In this document: piece after piece, positions 1 through 6,349 of the stretch | Numbering within the stretch: the stretch's first letter is position 1 | How the letters are laid out: every line of letters begins with the position of its first letter | NCBI GenBank assembly: GCA_038848005.1 | Contig: JAWCNZ010000024.1 | Coordinates: 1-12,312, forward strand | DNA length: 12,312 nucleotides | DNA from: JAWCNN01 sp038848005 | GTDB lineage: Archaea; Thermoproteota; Bathyarchaeia; Bathyarchaeales; Bathycorpusculaceae | Direction of reading: 5' to 3' | Made by a program: the position numbers and the translations under genes | Notes under the pieces: generated by a model | The model's input: only the letters and a program-made list of their open reading frames with translations | What the model was told of the DNA's origin: nothing | Databases searched by the model: none

Positions 1-720
1 ATCAAGCGCTTGAGGATTTTGTTTGACTGCGGCTTTAGTCTCATCCCAAATTGCCTTAAAAAGTTTCAGTTTTTCCTTGACATTTTCGCTTTTAGCCTCT
101 TTTAGCCCTGTTATCTCTAAGAATTCGCCTAATAAACTTTGCATTTCCAGTTTAACTGTAGATTTTCCAAGCGTTTCTATGAATCGACTGTTTGAAAATG
201 GTTGCAAAGCTATTTCAACTAAAACTTTTAGGATGTTTTCTAGGGCTTCAATAGCGAAAACATGCGCGCTGCGGTAGTCTTCCCTTGAAAAAGCTGAGGT
301 CGCACGGCTTAGGTAAATGTCCGATTCTATAACATGCGCTTCAGTCCTGATGGCGATTCTTTCGGGCGAAACATAAGCTTTAGCCATTAAAAGTTTAGTG
401 TTTGTTAAAGACCAATCTCTGTCGTAAAGAATTTGCATTTCATAAAGTTTCTGGTCTATTTCTGGAGGAATATCCTCGTGAATCCACTTTTTTGGAATAT
501 AGTCCAAGTCAATCAGTAAACCGTTGATTCCCAGCCTTTCCACAAACTCATAATCTACATTACTTTTATCAAGAATTAAAAGGTCAATGTCGCTTGACGT
601 TTCGGCGTCACCTCTGCTCCAACTTCCAAACAATGCTATGCCATAAACGCCTTCTTTAACCCTCATTTCCGCCACCAACCTTTCTAGTGTTCTCCGCATT
701 TTCTCTGGAAACCTCATCAT
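1..720 (-). CDS. MNT-type nucleotidyltransferase with helical C-terminal domain (3' end cut by window edge)
   Basis: Read on the minus strand, an open frame starts at the ATG at 720 (a second in-frame ATG follows at once) and continues through position 1, giving 240 residues without a stop, so the C-terminus lies outside the window. Residues 28-50 carry the nucleotidyltransferase signature: FGSWSRGDAETSSDIDLLIL has the GS helix and the DxD pair (D44, D46). A further acidic pair in LIDLDYIP (D71, D73) is a candidate third metal ligand. Residues about 120-240 are predicted mainly helical and contain REDYRSAH (an Rx6H spacing), which resembles HEPN or KNTase C-terminal helical domains. Members of this superfamily transfer a nucleotide to a small molecule, RNA or protein; the substrate here cannot be told. 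Proteins with an MNT domain often act as antitoxins beside a HEPN toxin, but no separate HEPN gene is visible. The catalytic motif is clear; the biological role is not. Confidence 0.85.
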   Translation of the reverse strand, partial: MMRFPEKMRRTLERLVAEMRVKEGVYGIALFGSWSRGDAETSSDIDLLILDKSNVDYEFVERLGINGLLIDLDYIPKKWIHEDIPPEIDQKLYEMQILYDRDWSLTNTKLLMAKAYVSPERIAIRTEAHVIESDIYLSRATSAFSREDYRSAHVFAIEALENILKVLVEIALQPFSNSRFIETLGKSTVKLEMQSLLGEFLEITGLKEAKSENVKEKLKLFKAIWDETKAAVKQNPQALD

Positions 721-801
721 ATAAACCGCCTACACAATAAATCCATAATCCCTGTAAATATTCAAAATTTGCGAGGCAGATATTACCAATAAACCTAATT
801 C

Positions 802-841
802 AAATGTTGTCGTTTTTAGGAAAATCCTTCCGACAACATTT
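802..841. repeat. 11-bp perfect inverted repeat with nested hairpin
   Basis: AAATGTTGTCG at 802-812 is the exact reverse complement of CGACAACATTT at 831-841. The 18-base loop holds a second small inverted repeat, AGGA (818-821) with TCCT (825-828). If transcribed it would form a 40-nt nested stem-loop. As DNA it could be a dyad operator for a dimeric regulator. It lies about 80 bases upstream of the leftward gene and about 130 bases upstream of the rightward TATA box, outside both core promoters. A trace of a small palindromic element is a third option. Confidence 0.75.
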
Positions 842-967
842 AAACCGCCTAGGTGCGTGAACTCGCCCAATCCAAGTTTTGCAAAGTTTTATGGAAAATT
901 CTCAGGAGTAAGTAGCGGGTAAAATGGTAAAATATAAATAATTCAGTAAAAACCATAGTTGGAAACC

Positions 968-982
968 GCAAACTTTATATAT
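968..982 (+). promoter_or_regulatory. Archaeal BRE/TATA promoter of transcription factor B
   Basis: TTTATATAT at 974-982 is a near-consensus archaeal TATA box, preceded by a purine/A-rich stretch (GCAAAC, 968-973) in the place of the BRE. A start point about 22-26 bases downstream (about 1000-1007) would give a leader of 40-50 nt to the ATG at 1046, or about 90 nt to the ATG at 1097. Confidence 0.7.
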
Positions 983-1045
983 TAAAACATTTCATCTAAC
1001 TAGCCTTACCGAGCCGGATGTGCTGTTTCTAATTCCGAGTCATTG

Positions 1046-2035
1046 ATGAGGAATATGGAAGGTGACGGTTCTAAAAGGAAATTGGAGCGGTGGAAAATGA
1101 GCGCAAAGGAAAGCGGAACCCGTCAACGCCTAATAGATAAATGTCCAGAATGCGGTAGTGGAAACCTCGTCCACGATTATGACACTGGAGAAACCATCTG
1201 CGGCGATTGCGGGCTCGTTTTACATGAGCAAATGATGGATAAAGGTCCAGAATGGCGAGCTTTCACACAAGAGGAGAAAGCATCTAGAAGCAGAGTTGGA
1301 GTGCCAACATCCTATTCCGTCCATGACAAGGGTTTGTCAACAGCCATAAGCCAAGTTGACCGCGACGCCTTCGGAAGAAAACTTCCGCTTTCAACTCGCC
1401 TACAAATGTGGCGTCTAAGAAAATGGCAAATCCGCTCTAGAGTACACAGCTCAATTGACCGAAACTTGGCTCAAGCCATGGCAGAACTAGACAGACTCTC
1501 AGATAAAGTGTATATTCCCCCGCCAATAAAGGAAAAGGCAGCTGTCATTTACCGAAAAGCCCTAGACAAAGGTTTAGTTCGTGGAAGGTCTATTGCGGCT
1601 ATTGCTGCTGCGGCGCTGTATGCCGCTTGCCGTGGAAGCGGAACACCCAGAACGCTTAGGGAAATAGCCGAAGCAAGCTTAGTTGACAGGAAAGACGTGG
1701 CACGTTGCTATAGGCTTTTGCTCCGCGAATTAGATGTGCAAATGCCAATCGCTGACCCACTAACCTACATCTCAAAAATTGCTGAACGCACCGGCATAAG
1801 CGGAAAAACTCAGGGATTAGCCATCCAAATCCTAAGAGAAGCACGCAAGCGAAGAGCTGCAGCGGGCAAAGACCCAATGGGTTTGGCTGCTGCCGCCCTA
1901 TACATTGCCTGTTTACAAAGCGATGAGAAAAAGACTCAGAAGGATATTGCTGAGGCGGCTGGCGTTACAGAAGTTACCGTTAGAAACCGCTACAAGACAT
2001 TAAAGAAACAGTTAAACCTAGAACTTCCAGACTAA
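1046..2035 (+). CDS. tfb: Transcription initiation factor IIB (TFB)
   Basis: TFB binds the TBP-TATA complex and the BRE and recruits RNA polymerase, making it the basal initiation factor of archaea. The zinc ribbon is at residues 33-55 (CPECG, then CGDCG; ligands C33, C36, C52, C55). It is followed by the B-reader/linker region (GPEWRAF, SRVGVPTSYSVHDKGL). Two cyclin-type repeats lie at about 140-225 and 230-325. The second ends in a helix-turn-helix (KDIAEAAGVTEVTVRNRY) expected to read the BRE. All core parts are intact. The start is uncertain: TTG 1043 and ATG 1046, ATG 1055 and ATG 1097 are all in frame. ATG 1097 has the best ribosome-binding context (GGTGG four bases upstream) and would give a 312-residue protein, closer to usual TFB length. 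The gene is monocistronic, with its own TATA box. It is a host housekeeping gene, not part of the virus block, although archaea often carry several tfb paralogues. Confidence 0.95.
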   Translation: MRNMEGDGSKRKLERWKMSAKESGTRQRLIDKCPECGSGNLVHDYDTGETICGDCGLVLHEQMMDKGPEWRAFTQEEKASRSRVGVPTSYSVHDKGLSTAISQVDRDAFGRKLPLSTRLQMWRLRKWQIRSRVHSSIDRNLAQAMAELDRLSDKVYIPPPIKEKAAVIYRKALDKGLVRGRSIAAIAAAALYAACRGSGTPRTLREIAEASLVDRKDVARCYRLLLRELDVQMPIADPLTYISKIAERTGISGKTQGLAIQILREARKRRAAAGKDPMGLAAAALYIACLQSDEKKTQKDIAEAAGVTEVTVRNRYKTLKKQLNLELPD

Positions 2036-2041
2036 CTTGCG

Positions 2042-2326
2042 TTACAGCTTTGGCAGCCTCTTTATTCCTTCCACTTTGTCAAAATCTTCATTGAAAGAAT
2101 AAATTTCGTTGATGCCATTTAATTTCATAAAATCTACGGCTAAAGCGTCATTGGGGTCAAGTTTCAAATCGTCTCCAAGTTCTGTTGCAGCAAAATATGC
2201 TTCCTTGCTTACTCCGTTTATCTTCACATTGTCAAGCATAAACAAGCCAAGGATAATGTCGCTCAACTGCTCCAGGGACATGCCATGTTTTAGGATGTTA
2301 GCCACCTCAGACAAGTGTACAACAGT
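2042..2326 (-). pseudogene. PIN-domain (VapC-like) protein, 5'-truncated remnant
   Basis: PIN domains are metal-dependent RNases, often the toxin of VapBC pairs. The surviving frame reads TVVHLSEVANILKHG at its N-terminal side. It continues to the hallmark C-terminal half, NDALAVDFMKLNGINEIYSF, followed by NEDFDKVEGIKRL, which has the conserved acidic residues and the typical ending. The first 40-50 residues of a PIN domain, with the first catalytic Asp (the 'DTN' strand), are missing. Reading upstream the frame closes at a TAA at 2327-2329. A TTG at 2312-2314 could in principle start translation, but it would yield a 90-residue half domain lacking an essential aspartate. The gene runs convergently into the transcription factor B gene, seven bases away. 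Its lost 5' end abuts a second truncated gene, so a deletion is the likely cause. No antitoxin gene is present. Confidence 0.8.
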
Positions 2327-2331
2327 TTATT

Positions 2332-3005
2332 TTGGATAACCTTGCAGTTTATTTGTATGGTACGGAATTGCCAGACAACGGACAAGCCGTGGACGGTATA
2401 GGCGACACTGGTAACCATCACGTTTACTATTTTGCTAATGGTTCTCTGCGGGATGACGCTTCAGCAGTTAGAGCCAGCAAGAGTATGAGGCTGCTGTTGC
2501 CTTTTTACATGGCTGGCGATTTTGTTAATGCCGCTAAAAGGCTTGGTGTTATGAGCCGTTATATTGTTGATGTGGCGGTTTTTGCGCATGTGATGGATTC
2601 CTCAACCGACTGGGGAAGCGAAAACAAAACCATCCACAACAACTATGAAAGTTATGTTAATACCCGGACAAACAACTACACAAATTCAACAGTTTCCTAG
2701 CATTCGACGACATTTTAAGCGAAATTTCCGCCTATAATGCTACGCTAATGCTTGCGTATGACACAACGTTCGACATGGATGGGAACTTAACATGCCCATG
2801 GATGAATCAAAACTATGACTAGAACAACTCAACATTTAAGAATCGATGTGGCGAATCGCTTAACTTGGCAGTGAACTTGTTGGCGTACGTTTTACACACG
2901 TTTTACATGCTAGAGGTTATTCCCGAATACAATTTAAACCTAATAATAACGGCAGCTGCCACCGTGCTTTGCAAGAAACATTTACCTTCATTACAGCGCC
3001 GCTGA
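2332..3005 (+). pseudogene. Zinc-dependent phospholipase C-like exported protein, decayed
   Basis: Residues encoded from 2332 (DNLAVYLYGTELPDNGQAVD, then GDTGNHHVYYFANGS, then the GVMSRYIVDVAVFAHVM region) match the zinc-dependent phospholipase C / S1-P1 nuclease-like family as I recall it. That family normally has a signal peptide and an N-terminal zinc-binding segment, and neither is here. Three lesions are visible. The 5' end is missing. There is a frameshift near 2681-2690: the frame ends at TAG 2698-2700 while homologous sequence (NSFLAFDDILSEISAYNATL) resumes in another frame at 2688. There is also an in-frame TAG at 2820-2822 inside NQNYD*NNSTF. The second frame then runs to TGA 3003-3005 and ends in a hydrophobic C-terminal segment (NLNLIITAAATV, then CKK) that looks like a membrane anchor. 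A histidine expected as a zinc ligand in 'MSHY' is Arg here. It is almost certainly non-functional. Confidence 0.8.
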
Positions 3006-3120
3006 GCGCATTAATGTTTTTTGGCTATATTTCCGTTTTCGCTGATAAAAAGCCTTTATCGTAAACTCATTTATTCTCAGTATTTTTTAGAAAATAAGCA
3101 ATGAAAATACTTTTTTACGG

Positions 3121-3146
3121 TGAAAATTGTTTAAATTTGGCTTTTT
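3121..3146 (+). promoter_or_regulatory. Viral late-type promoter P1 (upstream of neck genes)
   Basis: TGAAAATTGTTTA, then AATTT, then GGCTTTTT. TTTAAAT (3130-3136) serves as the TATA box. It matches the element at 6300-6325 in 23 of 26 positions, and the match extends past the TATA box through GGCTTTTT. The TATA box starts 44 bases before the TTG start of the first virion gene, leaving a leader just long enough to include the ribosome-binding site. Confidence 0.6.
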
Positions 3147-3159
3147 CTTTTATGGGTTT

Positions 3160-3166
3160 GGAGGTT
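3160..3166 (+). promoter_or_regulatory. Ribosome-binding site that fixes the TTG start at 3174
   Basis: GGAGGTT lies eight bases before TTG 3174 and is an almost full match to the archaeal anti-Shine-Dalgarno. The only nearby ATG (3152) is in another frame and upstream of the site, so the TTG is the credible start. Confidence 0.7.
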
Positions 3167-3173
3167 TGGCTGT

Positions 3174-3527
3174 TTGGCAAGTGTTTCGCTCGATGATGTG
3201 CGTGATGTGTTGGGCATAAACCAAGCGGATGTTCCAGATGAGAAAATCGCTAAAATGATTAAGCGCGCTGAGGTTACGCTTGAATTGGAGCTTGGCAGAG
3301 AAATCAACCATGCGGATTGCACAGAAGCAGAAAAAGAGGCTATTACGGTTTTAGCTGCTATATATGCCATTTGCTATTTGACTGGCGGTTCGGCTGTTGG
3401 CTTAAGCTTCAGCGTAGGCGACCAAAACGTTTCTGTTTTGGACAAGATTCCGCCTTTAGAGATTTTGCAGGCTGATTTTGAGCGCGTCCTAAACGGTTTG
3501 AAAGGGACTTACGTGGGGAAAGCATAA
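3174..3527 (+). CDS. Putative head-tail connector (gp6/gp15-like adaptor)
   Basis: In tailed viruses this small, mostly helical protein forms the ring under the portal to which the neck attaches. The 117 residues include an N-terminal helical segment (SLDDVRDVLGI), a charged helix (KIAKMIKRAEVTLELELGR) and a helical segment with ITVLAAIYAICYLTGG. A short strand region (GLSFSVGDQNVSVL) and a final helix follow. This layout and length suit the gp6/gp15 connector family, and the next two genes have the traits of a head closure protein and a tail terminator, the order expected. It starts at a TTG with a strong ribosome-binding site and is the first gene after promoter P1. One base separates it from the next gene. 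There is no portal, protease or capsid gene upstream, where they would normally be. The function call is by pattern and position, not by a catalytic motif. Confidence 0.6.
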   Translation: MASVSLDDVRDVLGINQADVPDEKIAKMIKRAEVTLELELGREINHADCTEAEKEAITVLAAIYAICYLTGGSAVGLSFSVGDQNVSVLDKIPPLEILQADFERVLNGLKGTYVGKA

Positions 3528-3528
3528 C

Positions 3529-4920
3529 ATGGGCATGGTTCCAGAAGCCTATTACAGTTTCGTTATGGATTGTGCGCCTTACGTTTACGTGGTTCCGCCA
3601 GACACTCCAGACCCCGCTTGGGGACGTGCAGCTTTTGCCGCCGCTTTCGCCATAGACTTCCTATATGAGGCTTATTTTGCCAAACAGTTTGAAAATCGGA
3701 AAACGGCAATTCAAGAAAAAATTGTTTTGCTTGCTAATTGGATTTTAACCCAACAATGCACAAACCCGCAGAAGAAAGCTTATGGCGGGTTCAAATCAAC
3801 TGAAAATAGCACACAATGTTATAGTATAGATGCTTGCCGAGTTATTCCATCACTTTTAAAAGCTTATGAACTGACAAGTAATGTTGATTACTTGAATGCT
3901 GCAAAACTTGCTGGAAACACTTTTCTAAAAACGATGCAAGACCAACAAGCCTACGGCGGATTTGCAAGAGCTGTGGACATAAATGACAATTGGCTTTTGC
4001 AGTTAGACATTGAATGTCTTTATGGACTTATAGGCTTGAAAATGCTTGCTGAAAAGTATGATGTGGTAAACGCAAGCTCGTATGAAGTTATGATGAGTAA
4101 AGCCGTTAATTTTCTGCGTGAAGGTTTCGAAGGGCTTTGGCTTTACTTTGACCCTTCAGACGGTGAATGGCACAGAGTCGGCTTAAATGAAAACGAGATT
4201 TATGATGACCCATTTGCTTACGCTCTGGTTGGACTTTATGAGTATGAGGGTTGGAGTCTTTCATGCCAAAAAGTTTACAACGTCATTAATTCGATAAGGG
4301 CTTCTGCACAGTATCCCGCATATAATCCAGCCATCTGCTGGGCTGGCTACATAGACATTGTCAGCCGTTTTCCAGCCTGCGACTATTACGATGCTGTGAC
4401 TGCTGGAATCCTATGGCGAATTCGCAAGCATCACGACAAGCCAAGCTTCGCCTACAGCATGAAAATCATAGAAAAACACCAAAACGAGTTCATGTATTGG
4501 GGCGTTAAGCATTCAGATTACAGCTATGTCGAGAATAAACAAGCTATGGCATCGGTTTGCTGGCTTGCCCAATTATTCCTAAACTATGAAGAACCACAAA
4601 CACGCTTCACACAAATCCTGCGCTCAAAAGGCGAGAACGTAACGCTTTATCCAGTCATAGAGGCTGCCGAAACCGTTTCCTACGGCGAAGGCACAGATAT
4701 TCTCGCAATCGTTTCGCCCACACGCATAGAAGAAGTGCTCATAGAACCCGGCTACATAATTAATGACTACATCAACGTTTACACTTTTACGCCTCTAAGG
4801 CAACATGATAAGATAAGACGGAAAGGCGTAGACTACGAGGTCCTCGGCGTTCAAGCCTTCGACTTCCAAGGCGAAACAGCCTATTTTAAGGCTAACTGTA
4901 GGAGGCTGGTAGGCGCATGA
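3529..4920 (+). CDS. Head closure protein with large N-terminal alpha/alpha-toroid domain
   Basis: The 463 residues divide in two. Residues about 358-463 (TRFTQILRSKGENVTLYPVI, then EPGYIINDYINVYTF, then RRKGVDYEVLGVQAF) look like a small beta-barrel head closure / head-tail joining protein of the SPP1 gp16 type, normally about 110 residues. Residues about 25-357 are successive helical hairpins with Tyr-Gly-Gly-Phe turns (AYGGFKS near residue 84, AYGGFARAVD near 142) and an acidic, aromatic stretch (NENEIYDDPFAYALVGLYEY). This is typical of (alpha/alpha)6 toroids such as glycoside hydrolase 88/105, uronyl epimerase or terpene-cyclase folds. I cannot assign catalytic residues. The ATG at 3529 follows the previous stop by one base; a second in-frame ATG lies at 3535. 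The stop overlaps the next start (ATGA). Placement between connector and tail terminator fixes the C-terminal role. The toroid would project from the virion neck and could bind or cleave surface glycan. The fusion is visible; the activity is inferred. Confidence 0.6.
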   Translation: MGMVPEAYYSFVMDCAPYVYVVPPDTPDPAWGRAAFAAAFAIDFLYEAYFAKQFENRKTAIQEKIVLLANWILTQQCTNPQKKAYGGFKSTENSTQCYSIDACRVIPSLLKAYELTSNVDYLNAAKLAGNTFLKTMQDQQAYGGFARAVDINDNWLLQLDIECLYGLIGLKMLAEKYDVVNASSYEVMMSKAVNFLREGFEGLWLYFDPSDGEWHRVGLNENEIYDDPFAYALVGLYEYEGWSLSCQKVYNVINSIRASAQYPAYNPAICWAGYIDIVSRFPACDYYDAVTAGILWRIRKHHDKPSFAYSMKIIEKHQNEFMYWGVKHSDYSYVENKQAMASVCWLAQLFLNYEEPQTRFTQILRSKGENVTLYPVIEAAETVSYGEGTDILAIVSPTRIEEVLIEPGYIINDYINVYTFTPLRQHDKIRRKGVDYEVLGVQAFDFQGETAYFKANCRRLVGA

Positions 4921-5876
4921 GTGAAGTGGAGAATCCCATTGACACTGTTGTTAGGCTTCTCAGCAAAAATATGCAAGTTGTTAGAGAAGACGGTTCGCTT
5001 GCCTCCATAGTTGTCAGCCGAGAATGGGTTGACCGTGAGCTTTTCAAAAACGTTGACGGACAAATCACAGTTGGCTTAGCTGAAAGCCATGACACAAAAA
5101 TGGAAATTAGCGGTAGGCTTCGCAGACGCTTAGGCACTTTAAGGGTTAACGTTTGGAGTCAAGACTTACTTACACGCCAAAAAATAGTTGAAGAGGTTAA
5201 TCGCATTGTTAGGCAGAACCGCAACAAGCCCAATGAAACCCTTTATGATTTCAGAGGGGTTGGACAGGCAACAGGAACGCATAAGGCTTATCATGCAGGC
5301 TCAGCCACAGAGCTTGCGCCACAGCAAACAGGCTGGAACGAATTTTCAGATGTGGAATATGAAAAGGCATGGTATAGCGATGACAACCGCTACAGCAAAA
5401 GCCACAACGTCAACGGCGAATATCCGCTTATGCTTTTCCGCTTCAAAATTGAAAGTCGAGAGAAAACCATTAAAAAAATTGTTTTGGCTTTTGAGGGTTA
5501 TGGCATGGCTCCAGCGGGAAACGGCGTAACAATAAAAGTTTGGAATCATGAGGCTCAACAGTGGCAAGATGCTGTAAGCGGAACTGGTGGGGCAGATGAA
5601 ACGTTAACTATCACTTTGACTTTAAATATTGTTAACTTTGTGGACGCTAACGGTTGTGTTTGGCTTCTTGCGAGGACAACAAACCCGAGCAATGGCTCAA
5701 CAGCAGCCATCATTTATTGTGATTATGTAAGTTGCACGGTTACGGTTAATGGCATAACCTATCTTGACGTTATCAGCTTTCGGGATGTCGACCGTGTGGA
5801 TGTTAAACCCTTAATTTACCGCACGGAATTTCAGTTAAAATCATGGTCTTTCGAAGACATTGGAGGAGTATTTTAG
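4917..5876 (+). CDS. Tail terminator/completion protein with inserted beta-sandwich domain
   Basis: Tail terminators cap the tail tube and join it to the head. Residues 1-109 fit such a protein: an N-terminal helix (PIDTVVRLLSKNMQVV), strands (ITVGLAESHDTKMEIS, RRRLGTLRVNVWSQD) and a helix (RQKIVEEVNRIVRQNRNKPN). After a break, residues about 283-319 (LDVISFRDVDRVDVKP, then IYRTEFQLKSW) complete the fold with the last strands. Between them, residues about 111-282 form a beta-rich domain with many aromatics (GWNEFSDVEYEKAWYSDDNR, KIVLAFEGYGM, VTIKVWNHEAQQWQD, CVWLLARTTNP). It resembles a jelly-roll or carbohydrate-binding-module-like sandwich. The ATG overlaps the previous stop by 4 bp, implying translational coupling, and GGAGG at 4901-4905 lies upstream. 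The gene closes the first viral transcription unit. The terminator assignment rests on position and pattern; the inserted domain's ligand is unknown. Confidence 0.6.
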   Translation: MSEVENPIDTVVRLLSKNMQVVREDGSLASIVVSREWVDRELFKNVDGQITVGLAESHDTKMEISGRLRRRLGTLRVNVWSQDLLTRQKIVEEVNRIVRQNRNKPNETLYDFRGVGQATGTHKAYHAGSATELAPQQTGWNEFSDVEYEKAWYSDDNRYSKSHNVNGEYPLMLFRFKIESREKTIKKIVLAFEGYGMAPAGNGVTIKVWNHEAQQWQDAVSGTGGADETLTITLTLNIVNFVDANGCVWLLARTTNPSNGSTAAIIYCDYVSCTVTVNGITYLDVISFRDVDRVDVKPLIYRTEFQLKSWSFEDIGGVF

Positions 5877-5927
5877 AAATAGTGGAAACATTCACGTAGT
5901 ATTAATGTTTATTGAACAAATAGAAGC

Positions 5928-6254
5928 ATGTATCACAATTCCAAAGTGGCAAAAGCAACGGCCAGACCTATGAGTGTTGTTGGTGGCATCGTTGTTCCTG
6001 TTGATAGGTTTGTTTTGTTGGCTACTTATGTTGGTTTAGCTTCAACAATCGTGGTCGCAACCGTTGCAACAACAGTCTATGTCAAACGTGTTAAGCATAG
6101 AAAAGAAACAATAAACACATTCATTTCCCCTTCTCTTTACCCCAAACATGAAGGACACATTTCAAAACACGATTATTATCGTGATGAGCTGCTACTTTCT
6201 TTTCTAACATCTGAAAACCAAAATCCACAGTTATTTGCCAATTCTGCTTTATGA
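5928..6254 (+). pseudogene. Fragment of a host surface protein: C-terminal membrane anchor
   Basis: The frame (108 codons from ATG 5928) opens with about 20 residues leading into VGGIVVPVDRF. A single hydrophobic segment follows (LLATYVGLASTIVVATVATT, residues about 29-50) and then a basic stop-transfer KRVKHRK. From memory this block closes many exported surface proteins of Bathyarchaeia, where the protein ends a few residues later. Here the frame runs on for about 50 more residues of no recognised pattern (SPSLYPKHEG, SENQNPQLFANSAL). The large extracellular portion is missing: a stop (TGA 5913-5915) lies just upstream and no homologous sequence precedes it. It sits between tail terminator and tail tube, in a gap where the first transcription unit ends and promoter P2 begins. 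It may be the remnant of a cargo (moron) gene or of a recombination event. A small functional membrane protein cannot be excluded. Confidence 0.5.
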
Positions 6255-6299
6255 TTATGCCTTTCCAGCTAAAACATTTTTAAATTAATCTTTTAATTG

Positions 6300-6325
6300 T
6301 GAAAATTGTTTATTTATGGCTTTTT
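6300..6325 (+). promoter_or_regulatory. Viral late-type promoter P2 (upstream of tail tube)
   Basis: TGAAAATTGTTTA, then TTTAT, then GGCTTTTT: 23 of 26 bases match the element at 3121-3146. The TATA box TTTATTTAT lies at 6309-6317 and begins 41 bases before the tail tube ATG. A 6-bp AT-only inverted repeat (AATTAA 6283-6288, TTAATT 6293-6298) lies directly upstream. A separate promoter here suits the high demand for tail tube subunits. Confidence 0.6.
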
Positions 6326-6349
6326 TCTATCTAACTGAGGGCGAGTTAA

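Larger units (their letters stand above)
721..1045. other. Divergent intergenic region between nucleotidyltransferase and transcription factor B genes
   Basis: No convincing coding frame or RNA gene is visible in these about 325 bases. The region holds the promoter of the leftward nucleotidyltransferase (an AT-rich candidate TATA, GAATATTTA on the minus strand, near 756-764), an 11-bp inverted repeat at 802-841, and the rightward TATA box of transcription factor B at 974-982. The rest is AT-rich with no recognised motif. The leftward promoter is a weak call. Confidence 0.55.

Noticed and set aside
23..277. Open frame on the plus strand of 84 codons
   Set aside because: It lies wholly opposite the nucleotidyltransferase, which has a clear catalytic motif; the plus-strand product is Ser/Phe-rich and has no motif.
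840..1042. Possible tRNA gene or attachment site before the TFB gene
   Set aside because: No cloverleaf, T-loop or CCA-end pattern could be formed from these bases.
2109..2339. Plus-strand open frame of 76 codons opposite the PIN remnant
   Set aside because: The minus-strand frame has recognisable PIN-domain sequence; the plus frame is its shadow.
5188..5529. Plus-strand open frame of 113 codons inside the tail terminator gene
   Set aside because: It is nested in another frame of a gene that has coherent sequence throughout; the product looks random and basic.
5877..6299. Insertion sequence as the source of the anchor fragment
   Set aside because: No terminal inverted repeats, target duplication or transposase sequence could be found at either end.
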